This document shows, piece by piece, positions 23,242-36,000 of a stretch of DNA of 64,000 nucleotides (positions are counted from its first letter, which is position 1; every line of letters begins with the position of its first letter). Made by a program: the position numbers and the translations under genes. Source of the stretch: Dryococelus australis. Its lineage: Eukaryota; Arthropoda; Insecta; Phasmatodea; Phasmatidae. The DNA is taken from assembly GCA_029891345.1 (NCBI GenBank), contig CM056995.1, positions 80,725,895 to 80,789,894 of the forward strand, given 5' to 3'. The notes below the pieces were generated by a model. It ran no database searches and was not told the origin of the DNA. It saw only the letters and a list, made by a program, of their open reading frames with translations.

Positions 23242-23862
23242 CATGGGTTCCCAAACTTTAGTTTATCACGCCTCCCTTCTGCAAAAAAAAAAACATATAA
23301 AAGTCTCACAGGTTTTATTTGATCATTAAATTTTAATGCATATTGAACACAAATGGTGGTGCACAAATCAATCAATGAGACGAATGAGCTTGCATATTTT
23401 TAACAAGATTCCAAATTCTTGGTTGAATAGAAGAAATTGTACAACGTAAATCACTGGCAATATCGAGTTTGCGTCTATACTTCGTTTTTATTGCTACTAC
23501 TGCTGAAAACGCCCTTTCACACAAATGGGTGCTTGAAAAAGGTAAATACAATCGCAGCGCTTGCTCCGCTATGTCGGGATAAACTTTGAAGTACTTGACC
23601 CAAAACAATGTTTTGTCAATCTTCTCAAAATCGTATTTCGCAGTAGAACCATTTTTTACTTCCAACGCCTGCTCTATAAGGGTTTCTGGCAGCAAGTCTA
23701 TGTCAACATGGAAAGGATTCGTCGCTAATCTATAAATGTAATTATCACTACAGTCCGATTAAAAAAGTTTGAATTCTATTTACTAACTGTACAAGTGAAC
23801 AGCTCGGGGCACGCGCCTTCCTTAGGGGGGCGTACCTCCCTCCCCCACTTTGAAAATCAATG
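23242..23862 (-). mobile_element. Short hAT element with both ends and 8-bp target duplication
   Basis: The left end begins CATGGGTTCCCAAACTTT, the right end read inward begins CATTGATTTTCAAAGTGG, both standard hAT termini. Flanking octamers are TTTTAGAC (23234-23241) and CTATAGAC (23863-23870), six of eight identical, as expected for an aged hAT duplication with TAG at its centre. Length is 621 bases, far below an autonomous hAT. It carries only the C-terminal part of a transposase on the minus strand. Confidence 0.85.
23372..23695 (-). pseudogene. hAT transposase C-terminus (ZBED5/SCAND3-like group)
   Basis: About 107 codons open to a natural stop. The first 50 residues (FWVKYFKVYPDIAEQALR) precede the dimerisation region STHLCERAFSAVVAIKTKYR, followed by DLRCTISSIQPRIWNLV and an NMQAHSSH tail, as in the ZBED5-like branch of hAT proteins. 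The zinc finger and catalytic residues are absent, so this is a remnant inside a deleted, non-autonomous element. Confidence 0.88.
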
Positions 23863-23870
23863 CTATAGAC

Positions 23871-24014
23871 GGTGTTAAATCGCCCCTAGGCGAAGCAGGA
23901 GTGCGCCAACCACGCCACATACCCCTCCCTACCTGCCCCACTCTTGTAATCTCCCCTCTCCCCCTGCGTATGACCTATCCACGCAAATGGCAGGGGAGCT
24001 GCGGGGTTTTTTGG
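23871..24014. other. No gene recognised
   Basis: Short GC-richer spacer. Confidence 0.4.
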
Positions 24015-24432
24015 TCGGCACTTTAACAGAGAGGTCTTGAGCGCCGGTGAGGATGAAATGAGGTGCAGTTGGAGCAAGGGCGGAATGAAAGTCGGAGGCG
24101 GGGAGGAGGAAAGAATTGTGTTGCATTGTATTGTAAACGGCTTTTTAACGTCCCCCGGTTTTATGCTCAAATGCTTAGCAGGGGACGGCTTACTGACTAA
24201 CTTATAACCTAACTTAAATTAACACCCATGCCTTACCCGGGATTCGAACCCAGAGCCTCCCGCACCCCAGATCGGTGGCGCACCAACAGACTTCGCCACG
24301 GGAGGTCGGCAGGAGGAAAGAGAGTACCCCGAGGAAACCCATGAAAAATCTGGGTGACCCCGCCTGGAATCGGATTCGGTTAGCCTGGGTAGGAGGCGAG
24401 ATGTACTCTGGCTACTATACCACCGCGGTCTG
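24015..24432 (-). mobile_element. SINE family 1, interrupted by a family 2 SINE
   Basis: The two pieces 24015-24114 and 24311-24432 match the 9660-9898 SINE on the minus strand: GTCTTGAGCGCCGGTGAGG, GGAGCAAGGGCGGAATG, then TACCCCGAGGAAACCC, the B-box region (CGAATCCGATTCC on the minus strand, degenerate) and the head ending GGTGGTATAGTAGCCAGAG. Between them sits a second SINE with direct repeats. Confidence 0.85.
24115..24310 (-). mobile_element. tRNA-derived SINE, family 2, with target duplication
   Basis: Flanked by direct repeats AGGAGGAAAGA at 24104-24114 and 24311-24321, the target duplication of a retroposed insertion. On the minus strand the head CCTCCCGTGGCGAAGTCTGT has an A-box-like segment (TCTGTTGGTGCGCC) and a consensus B box in GGGTTCGAATCCC. 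A body with GTCCCCTGCTAAGCATTTGA follows, and the tail is an ACAAT/ATACA-type repeat. A related head lies at 25010-25085. Confidence 0.88.
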
Positions 24433-25009
24433 CGTACTGGCAGACTACAGGCGGCCAAGGAAGGGAGCAAACGACTGCAAACCCCACTACTAAATTTTAA
24501 ATGCGGTCCACCTAACTTAATTATATTTGCACATTATTTCTTGGCGTTTCTGTGTTACCTTCCATTGCATATGCTATATCACTGAATTCCTCTTTGCAAC
24601 TGCTTTCAGATGCCGTTGAATTAAATGTATGTTTCCAGGGGAAGAAAATGTATGTGGTTAAATTTTTTCTGTCCAAACGCGTGTTACGAATAGTCACTTT
24701 GTGGCAAATTATTTGCCCCCGTACGTAATTTAATTTAGCGAAAACAGCATTTCGTAATCTGCAACCGTTCCGGAAATTTTGGGGGTGTCCACGTTAGGCG
24801 GACCAGCCTAAACACAAAATTGTAAGTGCGGTTTGATTTGTTAATAGTGACGGTAAAATATATGCTTTGCAAGAAGTGGCTTACTTTTCAACACGTGTTG
24901 TAATACCTGGATCTACGGGGGACTATTTTTTCAATGTTGCAATTTAATGTACTCATTTAACTTTCAAATCAAAATAAAGTGAAACAGTTAACCTAGAAAG
25001 ACCCAATGC
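24433..25009. other. No gene recognised
   Basis: No coding or repeat signal recognised. Confidence 0.4.
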
Positions 25010-25085
25010 ATCCACGGTTTACCCGGAATTCGAACCCAGAACCCCTAGCACCCTAGGGTGGCGTTCCAGCCAATTGCTGCATGAA
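25010..25085 (-). mobile_element. SINE family 2-like head fragment
   Basis: The minus strand reads GGGGTTCTGGGTTCGAATTC, with a B box differing by one base from consensus, preceded by AACGCCACC and followed by CCGGGTAAACC, parallel to the element at 24115-24310. The body is not recognisable. Confidence 0.6.
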
Positions 25086-26567
25086 AGCCCGTCCACCTGC
25101 AGGGACTAAGTCTGGAGTTAAAATATCTGCGCTCCTTGGGCACAGCCTCATACAACCTCTATGGTAATTTAACTATAACAGGTTGCAAAGTTTGACTACC
25201 AATCATGTACCATTACATAAGCCTCTTTTGGCATTTAAATCCCTTAATGGCATAACGATAGCACCATCGTTTAATTTTAAGTTATGCAGAAGCATTGCAA
25301 GCAAAAAGAATTGTTTAAAAACTTGTTAGTTAATAGATTCAGTAGCTATCTTCCTCACAATCCATACATTTGTAGCACCACTCCTCGCTGCACAGTATAC
25401 GAATTACGTCCTTCGTAATTTGGGAAGCATCCATGTAGAGAAGGCAAAAGTTTCAAGGTGTGACATATGTGATATTTTAAACTCAAACTGTCTTCGACTA
25501 CACAGTCAAAAGCTGATAATTTTTCCTAAGTTCCTCGTCTTATTGATCTTTGTTCACAACTATATTTATATGGGCACGTATAATTTCAGCCACTGGACCA
25601 CAAGGACGAAAATCTTGACATATAACAAAACATTTCTATTAACAGACTATTATTCCGAAACATGCCTTCTGCGTTGCAGTGCAGCTTCAAAAAATCATGT
25701 TTACAAAAAAAATTTTAAAAACGGAAAAAAAAATTCTGTAAATTACTTAGTTGAAAATAACTTCAACCGTTTTTAACAGAAGTGACTGATAATTATAAAA
25801 GGTGAAGCCAAATCCTCGCCTAATAAGCGGCCTGGCCTTTTCGTATCTAGGCATTAGAAAGTGGTCCGGTCCAGACGCGTGAGGTAAACGTTTAGAATCA
25901 GGATAAGACCTACGTATAATGCATCTTGTAACGTCCTTAGTGAACGTTATTGGTAATTTGTAGTGCAAAAAGTGTCGTGCCCTCAATTAACAACTCTTTA
26001 AGTTCCCAGGTAATTATCGCCATCGTTTTCCACATTAAAAGTTTAACCAGCCCCAAATAACAGAGAACGAATTTCTAACAGGGTTGGTTAGGTTCAGAAA
26101 TGTTCTTCTCCAAGCAGCTATTAAGCATAAAATAAATAATAAGCCAGTAACTTAAATTTATGAAGGACGACATTTTCCGACGCTTGATAAACCTATAAGT
26201 ATATAGCCTAGGCGTGACATTTTGCTCACAAGGATGTAAGATTTTTCAACTGGAGTGAACTTGATTTTACACTCTTAGGCAGTTCAACATTACGCCGAAA
26301 TCATGTGGCTACTATTAGAGCATCTTGATTTCTGGCTTCGCCTAACTAGGCCCACTCAAATTTTTGACATAGACATTAAAGAAATTGTCCGAAAGAATTT
26401 CGAAAAAATATCGACTGGGCAAAAAATCAACATAATTCCGTCTAAAATGTATCCTAAGGTGAGGACAAACTTCGTAAAACGAAACAAGTAAGCAGTGCAT
26501 CATGACGTGTCTGGAAAAGTTTCGTTGTTACTAAAAAATCAAAGATTTCTAAATCCTAGTTTGGGTA
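25086..26567. other. No gene recognised
   Basis: AT-rich; a 118-codon plus-strand frame (25420-25776) ends in a lysine/asparagine-rich tract and shows no domain, so it is taken as chance. Confidence 0.45.
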
Positions 26568-26983
26568 TAGGCTGTTCACGGTAAAATGAGCACTTTTGAA
26601 AGCCCTGCTTAAGATCTACTTGCATGCACGTTGCGTATTCCTCCGCCTTGTGAAAATTAACATTGCCATGAGCCTCATCACTTTATTCATGCGTCGGTCA
26701 GGCGAAACTGTACAAATATTAGAGAAGTAAATGTGTTACAAATCTGTTAATTTTTACACTTCGATGCGTTAAAAAAAAAACAGGAAGCTAAAGAAATAAT
26801 TTAAGTTATTACACATGGTTATATAGCACTTTTTATTCGACGTTAAGAAATGGAACTACTATTCTTCCATCGTTACCCGCTTAACTGGACGCATGCCACT
26901 CAGTGCGCCCGTTAAAATCAGGTAGGGGCAGTAACTTTTCTAAGGTTGATTTCAAAAATGCTCACTTTATCGTGAACAGCCTT
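26568..26983 (-). mobile_element. Core-A MITE, both ends intact
   Basis: TA then TAGGCTGTTCACGGTAAAA at the left; CTTTATCGTGAACAGCCTT then TA at the right. The core carries the diagnostic blocks in reverse: TTGCGTATTCCTCCGCC, CATGAGCCTCATCACTTTA, ATGCGTCGGTCA, AATGGAACTACTATTCTTCC. No coding capacity. One of the best copies for defining the family. Confidence 0.93.
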
Positions 26984-28477
26984 TAGTATGTTGCACAGCT
27001 ATGCACAGAGTGGGTGAAGACGAAAGGACCTCCATGATTATCGTTCACTTCGAAAGTAGCTCTCCGCACCGTAAGTAGGAGCCGCAGCCTTTCGAATACA
27101 TTTCCTTGATTTCCCTCCAAAAAAGTAAGATCATTTAAAATTTCACAGAATTCAGCATATTTCATTTTTATATTAATTTCATAGCCGCCATCCTAGAAGT
27201 GCTCGAACTAAATCTTTTAACTAATCCGCTTGTCACCAAAAACCTATTGGGGGATTATGAAGGCCTCCAAAAGTATTTCAGGGATTTTTATTAATATTTT
27301 AAAAACCATCATGGTTACAAATCATGGATCGTCACAGAGGATACGCTTATTTTGTAATTAATCATTTTTTCAAACATCTCGAGTCATTATCTATCACCCA
27401 TACCAGAATTGTATTAATATAATACATAGACCTAGGTATTTTTTATTTGCTCTTCATTAATTTTAATGGTTAACACATCGAGAATGAATGCTTCTTGCGT
27501 CATCGGTATCGATGGTTACATTTGAAATGTAACACTGATAATCAAATGTATGTTGTAAAAGTGATTATTAAATGTGTAGGAGTGAGTGGGTAAATTTACT
27601 AATGTGGTAGAAATGTAAATAACTTTAGCATTAACACACAAGGTTGGCAGCATCAACTTGCGCCCCATATAGGTGTACATGGAGCAACGGAAATTTATAT
27701 TCAGTCTAAGTACGGCAGTTAAACTGCCTGGTGATGTACAAAGTAAACAAATGATACTGACTGCAAGATGGACCGCCAAGGTCGGCGAAATCCCGCAAGT
27801 GAACAAAACCTTCAGACGTACAACGCAACAGACAGGGGGGGGGGGGGGCCCTTCTATGCTGACTCCGTGTCTCTATCGTCACACGTAGCAAGCTCAGACG
27901 AACCTATTTGTCCCGTTATTTAGGTGGTAAGCGGTGTGGCAACGCGGTCGCATCAAACCTGATACGAACAGAATCTTCACTTCCACTGAATTGGCTGATA
28001 AGAACCTTACATGCAGGATGCAGTATCGCGATGCAAAGGCATGGAAACTGAGCGGCTTTATCATAACGATTTTTGCGTGGAGGTGACACACAGCCATCTC
28101 GAAACGTAAAGCTGTAATTTATTTACACTGCAGATCGCTGGATGCAGTAGCAAACGCTGCTGCAAGTAAGGTTCACAAGCTATTGCTGAGGTCCCTTTTG
28201 TCATTTTAGATGAGAGTACACAACGGAACCTCGCATCTTTATTCCTAGGCTAAGTTCCGTCTGTCAACCTTCCATCGACAACTGTCCAACCCGTTAATGA
28301 CTATCAATTAGACTTGTGCCTAAATATGGAGCCTTCAAGAGCCTGGAATAACAACACTGCAGGGCAAGGATTACATGTAAGGTACATTTATCACGGTTTC
28401 GTCATTTTATGGGTTGGCAAAGTGCAAGTCTACAAATGGGTGTTTCATCTGACTATTATCAACACATGAGGGAGTAT
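26984..28477. other. No gene recognised
   Basis: Includes a 15-base G run near 27835. Short frames only. Confidence 0.45.
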
Positions 28478-29045
28478 TGTTACAAGACGCCAGAGGGGCG
28501 TATGATGGTTCGTGAGGGATGGAGGTCTTAATAAAAAGAAAAATAATTAATTTGATATTAATTTATTCACACAGTTATTATTTACAGCATTAATCTATCC
28601 ATCTCAATTATTACCCTTTTTATTCCTCAATGAGCGCAGTATTTAATAGCTACCTAAACTATAATTGAAGTCCTCCTCTATGTCTCAGTTCGGTTATAAT
28701 CAATTAACTCACACTCATCATTAACACATGTTCAGCCTACCTGTTGCAATAATTTTTAATGTCTTTCACTCACGCACCCAGTCCAATAGTCCAGCCTGCC
28801 AGCCGCACCCTTCACTGCACCGATGCTCGCAGTCGCAGATTTTCCTCCTGCTGGCTACTTCCGGCGCAACTCGTTGCTCTTCTGGCTCGTCGCCTATCGC
28901 TTGACGTCGCACAATCGCCCAGACTTCCGACTCTCATAAACTCCCGGCTCGGAGGCCCGACGCGCATTTATAGCATCAGCAGCCAAAGATCTGGAATATT
29001 CTCCGCACCCAGAGTCACGCTGAGAGAGGTAAGGACGATCAAAAT
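28478..29045 (-). mobile_element. Probable solo LTR, copy 1
   Basis: Read on the minus strand it ends TCTTGTAACA (TG...CA type terminus), with a TATA-like GCTATAAATGCGCG near 28975, a GC-rich stretch, and an AATAAA signal near 28570 before the end. This order fits U3-R-U5 of a retrotransposon LTR. Two other copies share the plan: 36389-37300 and 37949-38430 (GCCAGAGGGGCG start, GAGCGCAGTATTTAA block, CTCGGAGGCCCG near the TATA box). No internal retrotransposon genes lie nearby. The far end is not sharply defined. Confidence 0.5.
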
Positions 29046-29193
29046 GAGGACATTATTCAGATAAATGAGTTAGTTCAATCTGCTAAACGTCAGGAACGCG
29101 CGAGCGGCAAAAAGCTTATCACAGCACCAGGTGGAAGAATGTGCGGAGGCACTGTTTAAAACCCTGGTAAGATTAACGCTCGGCGGTCTTGTA

Positions 29194-29816
29194 GGCTGTG
29201 TCCGAATTCGCCTAAAGTACATACTTGTGCGTACCTGTCCCCAGAAGTGACGTCGTAAGTGCTGTCCAAACTGCAAGTTAAGTGTGCAGGTAAACGAAGT
29301 TGTATACTTTTCGCATACTTGCGGAATATGTGACGCCATTTTTAGGAGCAATTTGTACGTTACAATTGATTTCCGATATAATTATTTGATTTAAAATTTA
29401 ATAGGGCAACATTACTACTTCGTAGATATAGAATTTTGAACTGAGTAAATAATTATCGCAAGTTTCACCTTAAAAAAAGGTATAAGCAAAAAATTCGTAT
29501 TAGGCCAATGTTCCTCACCTACACAAGCAAGCTCAGATAAAAAAAAGCAATCTAAACTGCACTCGCATACAATAGTGCAAGGCAATAAATGTTAATGTAA
29601 ATCGAAATTTAATATTATTTAATATTTTATTTGACCCCTAAAACCTTTGGCAATTATCAAATTCTTAGTCGAAATACATGAACATTTAAAGTGGTTAGCT
29701 GGCTAATAACTGGCACCGAAGCCAACAAGACTGCCTGTCCGAATTCATCAAGTTTGGTGCCAAGGGTAAGTGAAGGATGCAAGTACGCAAGTATATACCC
29801 GAGTTCGAACACGGCC
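29194..29816. mobile_element. DNA transposon with GTGTCCGAATTC terminal repeats
   Basis: Left end GGCTGTGTCCGAATTCGCC followed by ACATACTTGTGCGTAC; the right end read inward is GGCCGTGTTCGAACTCGGG then ATACTTGCGTACTTGC. The ends are thus about 40 bases with moderate divergence. A third inner copy of the motif (CTGTCCGAATTCATC) lies near 29735. The interior is AT-rich and non-coding. No clear target duplication. Related fragment at 15590-15785. Confidence 0.65.
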
Positions 29817-31044
29817 TCAAACATTCCTTAGTGACTCGCCGCCCGCTATCGTATCACTACTCTGTCTCCGCTCGCTCGCGCGAGGCTGTTCACGAGATGC
29901 GAGCGTGCTACACTGCGAAGACGCATAGAGTTTAGTGAAAGGCTACTTGATTACTGTCCTCGTAAATTTAGTGCAAAAGCGTCTGATTATTAATAAGTGC
30001 CAACAAAACTGCGTCAAAGTTCATACCGAGTGAAGTTATACATTAAGAAATTACATTCCACTTTTATTTAATTTAAAAGTAAACTTTATCTGGACGCTAG
30101 AGCTTTTAAAATCAGCTACATATTTGAAATCCCTTATTTCCTTTGTCACTATATGAGAATAAACTACCGTAGAAAATTTTGATCCGCGAATTGTCGTGTT
30201 ATAAGGAAAATTCCTGTACTGGAAAATCCGCAATAAAAATCTTAATATTACTTACCTATAAACTCATTTCAGACACTACAGGAAAATTACAAAACTTGCA
30301 ACGCGAAATTAAAGTCATATAAACTGAAAATATACACCATGTATTCCACTTCGAAATATGCTTTACTTTCGTGGCTACAAGATAAGAAATGTTGCTGCAA
30401 ATAATTTTCGCAATGCTGACAATGCATGTAATAAATGCAAGAAGCATTTGGTAACCTGACTGGATTACTCAGGCTAGTTGACCTTGTAAAAGGTACGTTC
30501 CGCATGGATAGGTTTAGTCGATTCGGGAACAGTATTCAGAATTCGGCCCCAGCTCCGACCGACAGCTATCTAGTTTTTTTATCCTTAAAACTCCTAAAAT
30601 TTCCCTCAAAATGTCCCGTTTTTCCCTCGAAACAGTACTGAGCCACCCATGTGTAAAAACGAGCCACACAAGACCCTTTTCGTCCAATTCAAGTGGCTCT
30701 CTTTTCACCCTCAAAAAGCCCCATTTTCCCCTCGACATCACTCCTTGAAGTCGAACCGTAATTACTGTAGCAAATGTTACCATGGGTGAAAGGGTGGACA
30801 CATGTATGTAGGTGTTGTCAGAATTGCCCGGTGTTTTGGTGAATCGCGGTACTATTCCAAGGACCCAAGAGCCAACATTTCAATTGAACATGCAGTGTGG
30901 CCAAGACCAGCACAAAAGTTTCTGTGATGTTCAGAGATGTTTAGCTCATCTTTCGTCCAGTACAAAAAATAAAACTAAAGATACAATGAGTTTTAACAGA
31001 ATTAACTCTTGCTTGGGAGGAACTTAAACCACATGGAAAAGCAT
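29817..31044. other. No gene recognised
   Basis: A 95-codon minus-strand frame (30514-30801) overlaps shorter ones on the other strand; none is recognisable. Confidence 0.45.
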
Positions 31045-31052
31045 CGCTCTCG

Positions 31053-31086
<34 letters not shown>
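31045..31086. repeat. (CT)n microsatellite
   Basis: CGCTCT repeats passing into a pure CT run of about 28 bases. Confidence 0.95.
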
Positions 31087-31090
<4 letters not shown>

Positions 31091-32472
31091 CTTTAGGCGT
31101 CTTTTTTGTTGTTATATGGGCCTAATTGTAAACAATTATGTCTACTCTAATTTAAAAAAAACCTATTAAATATTCCAATGTAAATCATGTTTCAGAACAC
31201 ACATGAAATTAGATATTTTGTTTATAATTAATAAATTTGGTTGTTTAATCGCTGTAAGCAGTACTCTGTTTAAGATATTTATTCTTCTGTATAGCAATGT
31301 TTTAAACTATACTGAACAGATCGCTGTGTTAAAACCCCGCAGTTAACGCTTAAAATTATGAGGAAACAGAACACACGCGAAGCTTGTTTAAGCTATTTTC
31401 CACCGCCGTCGCGATGCTTCCTTATGACCGGATGTGACCTTGAGGTGTATAATATCGTTTACTAGGATTCCCCTTAACAGGTGGTCCAGTGCATATACAC
31501 TGGCCAGCCCGTGGCCACGCCTATGAACTGCACATGCTCTCCGTGTCTAGGCACAAAACACTGATCACATTACACAACCGTGTAAGACGGTCTTCAGCCT
31601 CCGAGACGTGACCGTGCAAAACCGGGTTCGCCCCGGCAGCGGCACTGTGGCAGCGATTGTGGCGCTGTCATTTCGCCAGTCCACGAACCATTAAAAAAAA
31701 CACACACATAGACGCACACGTACGTCACGCGGGACACACTTGCACGCTCAGCAGCGACCTGACCCTAGCGAAAACCGAGACCTCCTCCTCCCACCCTGCG
31801 ACGTCATCAGGCGAGACAGACGACGGCATTGTGGTTGGTCAGGCGGCTGAAGTCATCCACCAAGCGCTTCTCAAAATATCTCTCGGGGCGCCGTTTCCTG
31901 TTCACACCGCACCTGCTGAATGCAAACAGCGCGGCAGGCAGCTGAGCAAAGTGCAGCTACACCACGTTTTACTGCGCTGAGAATAATAAAACGGAAAGGG
32001 GATACAATGGCAACGATTCACAAGTGCTGTCTCCGCGAGCGGCATATACGTGCATTGAACTTGGCGTTTAAAATTTAAATCTGCAAAGAAGTGTTCGCTT
32101 ATAAAACTATCACTACATTTATTGTGCCATATGCGAGAGAAAAATTAACAATCCAAAACTACAAATTTGCTCATTATGAGGGGGAAAACCTTAAGGGATC
32201 GAACCTTTCCTTCCTGAATGCGAGTCGGGAATCCTCACGTACGTATAAATCATACAAAGTTGTCAGCTGAGTTAGAGGGAAAAATTCAAGAATACAAACC
32301 CTCCTCACGACGGTCAAATAAAAGTGTAAGAATTGTTTACATATATTTGTTTTGTTTTCTATTAAACGTAACTGAAAGGTCAATATTATGATACAAAAAT
32401 TATAATGGTTACTAATTACGTATTACGTATAGGACAAACAAAATTTTCATACATGAACTGAACGTAAGATAA
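31087..32472. other. No gene recognised
   Basis: A GC-richer patch (31560-31980) holds a 107-codon plus-strand frame rich in His, Thr and Ser that I cannot assign. The rest is AT-rich. Confidence 0.4.
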
Positions 32473-33098
32473 TCTATACTACTAAATAAAATAGAAGTGT
32501 CTGTGATTTTCGAATTTTTCACTTTTAATAATTTTTTCATAGTAGTATAATTGATAACTAAGCCATATCTAATGTTTTTTTTTTTTCGTGCCTGTCTGTC
32601 CGAACGGATTTAACTCAAAAACCACTTAACGTATTGACAACAAATTTTCACAGTATATAGATAATAACTCCAGGACCAACTTAGTCTTTGTTACATCGAG
32701 ATATTACACATGATTCCGGAAAAAATGATTATCAGGGATGTAAATAGGTACTGGATCAAGCTTTTCTTAGGATTACTGCATAAAAAACATTGTTAAAAAA
32801 CATTTCGTCATTTCTCCTTTCTTTTTTTGTCTATGGGCTGTAAACCTTCTTTCCTTCCAAAAAGCCGTAGTGGTCCAGTGGCTAGAGAACCTAATAAAGT
32901 GGCTAGATCAATTCAAAGTCCAAAATATCATGCTAACATAAAACATGTGCGAAGCGATGGCAAGGTGTAATTTTATAACTCCATTAAACCTGAAAGAAGA
33001 AATATTAGTATTTTAAACATAAAACCTTAATGAAACTATGGTAGGCTTTATTTTAATAACTTAAAAAAAATGCAAACAAAGTCGCACGGGTTAGCTAG
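32473..33098 (+). mobile_element. Non-autonomous Helitron
   Basis: Starts TCTATACTACTAAATAAAAT right after an A and ends GTCGCACGGGTTAGCTAG right before a T, the canonical TC...CTAG ends and A-T target. The 5' terminus shares TCTATACTA with the Helitron at 11860. At 626 bases it carries no helicase or Rep frame. A tRNA-like segment (GTAGTGGTCCAGTGGCTAGA near 32866) lies inside. Confidence 0.88.
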
Positions 33099-36000
33099 TT
33101 TTATATAAAAATTTATATCTTAACAATAAAAATTTGCACTATTCCCAACGACAAAAACATAATTCAATTTGCTATTTAAAAATCCATTAAAAACTGCGTG
33201 TCCTGTAAATGTAATTAAATAAATGACCTTATAAAATTAGCAAAAGTAACCAGTTCTGTTTGTTGATGCAGTATATAACAATAATGAGCCTACTTTTTTT
33301 TCTGTAAAGTCACCAATGATTTGATTAAATTGCCGGTGTTTTTCATGAACACCATTCGCTATTGACGGAAAACAAGACCTGTTTGTTGATTAACGTTATA
33401 GCATTAAGAGAAAATAAAGAAATCCTATTCTCAATATCACGTATATGTGTTAATTTTGTAAAAGTTATTTCGAAAATACGCGAGTTTTATAAAAAGATAT
33501 CCCTTATTATGCTGCCTCAGTTTACAAAATAATCCACTTCAATTTAAACAAAGGAAAGTTTGAAAAATTAGAGCATACTAGGTTTAGTGTATCATTAAAA
33601 TTTTACAACCAAAGGTGAGAGAGTAAATAAACCAAACAAGGGGCGATTTCAGATTCTGTAGGAGTAGTAAACAGATAGGTCTTGGAGACTAGTCATGACA
33701 GGAAGTCGGGAATAGGCCCTGGCGTCCGACCGGATTTTTGGAATCGATCTAGTGTCCAGCTTCTTTCGTGAGATAATGACGACGCAAACAATTCAAGTGT
33801 CCGGATTTATTCTCTTAACTTGACAGCAATTCCACACGATGGCCAGTGCTAAATTTATGTTTGTGCACAGAAAGGAATGCTGGGTTTGTGCAAGTTGATT
33901 ATGAGCCAACTAAATTGATAAGAAATGTAATCTGCGAAGCAGATAGCAGCACGGGTTTCACAAAGGTCGAGTTTAGAAGGTAAACGAAAACGGAGTACAT
34001 TTTGTGATGGCACATTTGCAAACTGATTGTATCCGTTCGTAATGGAACGTTCTGAAAGTTCCTGAATTATAACTGGCATTACAATATTACTTACAGCAAT
34101 TTAGAAAGCTCAGTTTATATGCAGAACAGTTTTACGGCATTTGTCAACACTAATATCGTTATGAGCATAAAACATACGTGAAGAAATTTTGACAGCTAAC
34201 GTGTATTTATATCCTACTTTTAAGTCGTGTTCTTAGCAACTCAAGTCTGTGGTCACCCGCCGTACTGTATTCCGTTGCTACTGCTCTAACATTCCACTTG
34301 CAACAACTTTCTTGGATACGCATTACTATTCCCACGGCAGTCCACTTATCACTCTACGCTAGAGGGGAGAAAACACACAACACGTTGGCCTGTTCACCTG
34401 TATGACAAAGGAAGTTTCAGTTGATCTCAGAGGGGACAATAGGACGATCAAAAGGGGTGGCGTTTTTGTGTACATAGTGACTGTCCCCACGTGCCCACCA
34501 AAATTGGGTTCATGTGGTTATGTGCTAAACAACTGCTCTTTCGGATATACTGCTTCACGAATTATGTCAATGTGGAACAAAGTATCTCTGTTTTACGCCA
34601 AATATAAAAGGAAAGCGTACAAGTTTTAGGCACACACAGGAGTACAGACCCGACACATCCTGATATATCAGAAAACTCTAAAAATAATTCGAAATTGATC
34701 CGAATTTCAGTGAGGTTATCATACATAAAATTCACGGGGACTGTGGATTAAATGGCTTTGTTAACACCGACAACACAAACGACATGCAACAAGAACATGT
34801 TTTGTAAGACGTACTGGAACTCCTCCAAAATACATCTCTGTGAACGTTACTGCACACATGATAATCCTGCCATTGTGTGACGTGGCCCGCCGCTCTGTAC
34901 GTACGCTAACGTCATCGCCTGTTCCAGCAGAGCGACTGCGCCTTTGCAGTCGGGGCTAATATTCATTCCGTAGACGACCGACTCAAAGACCACAACTGTG
35001 CCTGTGTTTCCATTGCGGTTATTTCAGTCATTATTATTTTTGACGTGAATACGTCTTTAAATTTGCGACCATAGTTGGAAGCAAATCCAGAAAATCGGGG
35101 GATACAGGTTGGCATTGCAGCTCCGAATCTATCGCCTACATTCAAAATTCAATTACACAACTCGATTGCCAAAGGATCAAAGAATATGTTACATTTACGT
35201 TGAATGAGTACTGCGAAGTATCGCGCGCGAAGAAAAAAAAAAAGGGGGGGGGCGATTTTGAGTTCGTTTCGCCGCATCTCATAACTTCCGCATAGTATAA
35301 GTTCCGCATAGGAAAAGCTACGATGTTCGTTTAGGTTTCAATCGATAGATCTCGTCAAAATCAATCGATTGCGTGTATAAAAACTTGTGTGATGAGGTTA
35401 TGGTGAAATTGTACGAGTTTAACGTATATGGTTGGAAAGAGTATCTCAAAAGCAATACAGTGATACCCATAAAACCCCATATGATCGAGTGAAGCGGTGC
35501 CGGGGAAAAAAAAAAAAAGTCCGAGCGCGTCAACATAGGCGTATTCACGCAAAACAACGGCAGTATCCCCAACACAGCCAAATCCATTTTTAAATTTAAA
35601 AACAGTATCTTTAGTAATATTTAGAAAAACGAAAGAGAAGTTAATATGTGGGGGGGGGGGGGCAGAAAGACTACCAGTAAGGGGTGGCAAGAGGAATGCG
35701 AATGGGAAAATCTGGACTAGCCACGAAAGAACATGATGCGCTGGCTGAATACAATAAACGTGGAACTCATTGGGGCTGGTTTGCACAGTTACATATACAT
35801 ATTCCTAAATTGAAATTTTAAAGTTTTTGACACGAAAAAATTTAAATAAGTGAAAATGAAAGTATAATCTTAATTTGATTACGTATGTCCAGAGACTCAA
35901 CAAAGGCTTTAATCCACTGGGCGCGGAAATTTATATGTAGACTATACAGTAAGTAATTGTACTAACATTTCCTTGGAACAGATATTTTGTTTCACAAAAT

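Noticed and set aside
29878..29905. GAGGCTGTTCACGAGATG, resembling the MITE end
   Set aside because: Only the first 13 bases match; the following AGATG and the flank do not, and there is no TA before it.
35361..35786. 141-codon minus-strand open frame
   Set aside because: Its length depends on translating poly-G and poly-A runs; composition is low complexity and no domain is seen.
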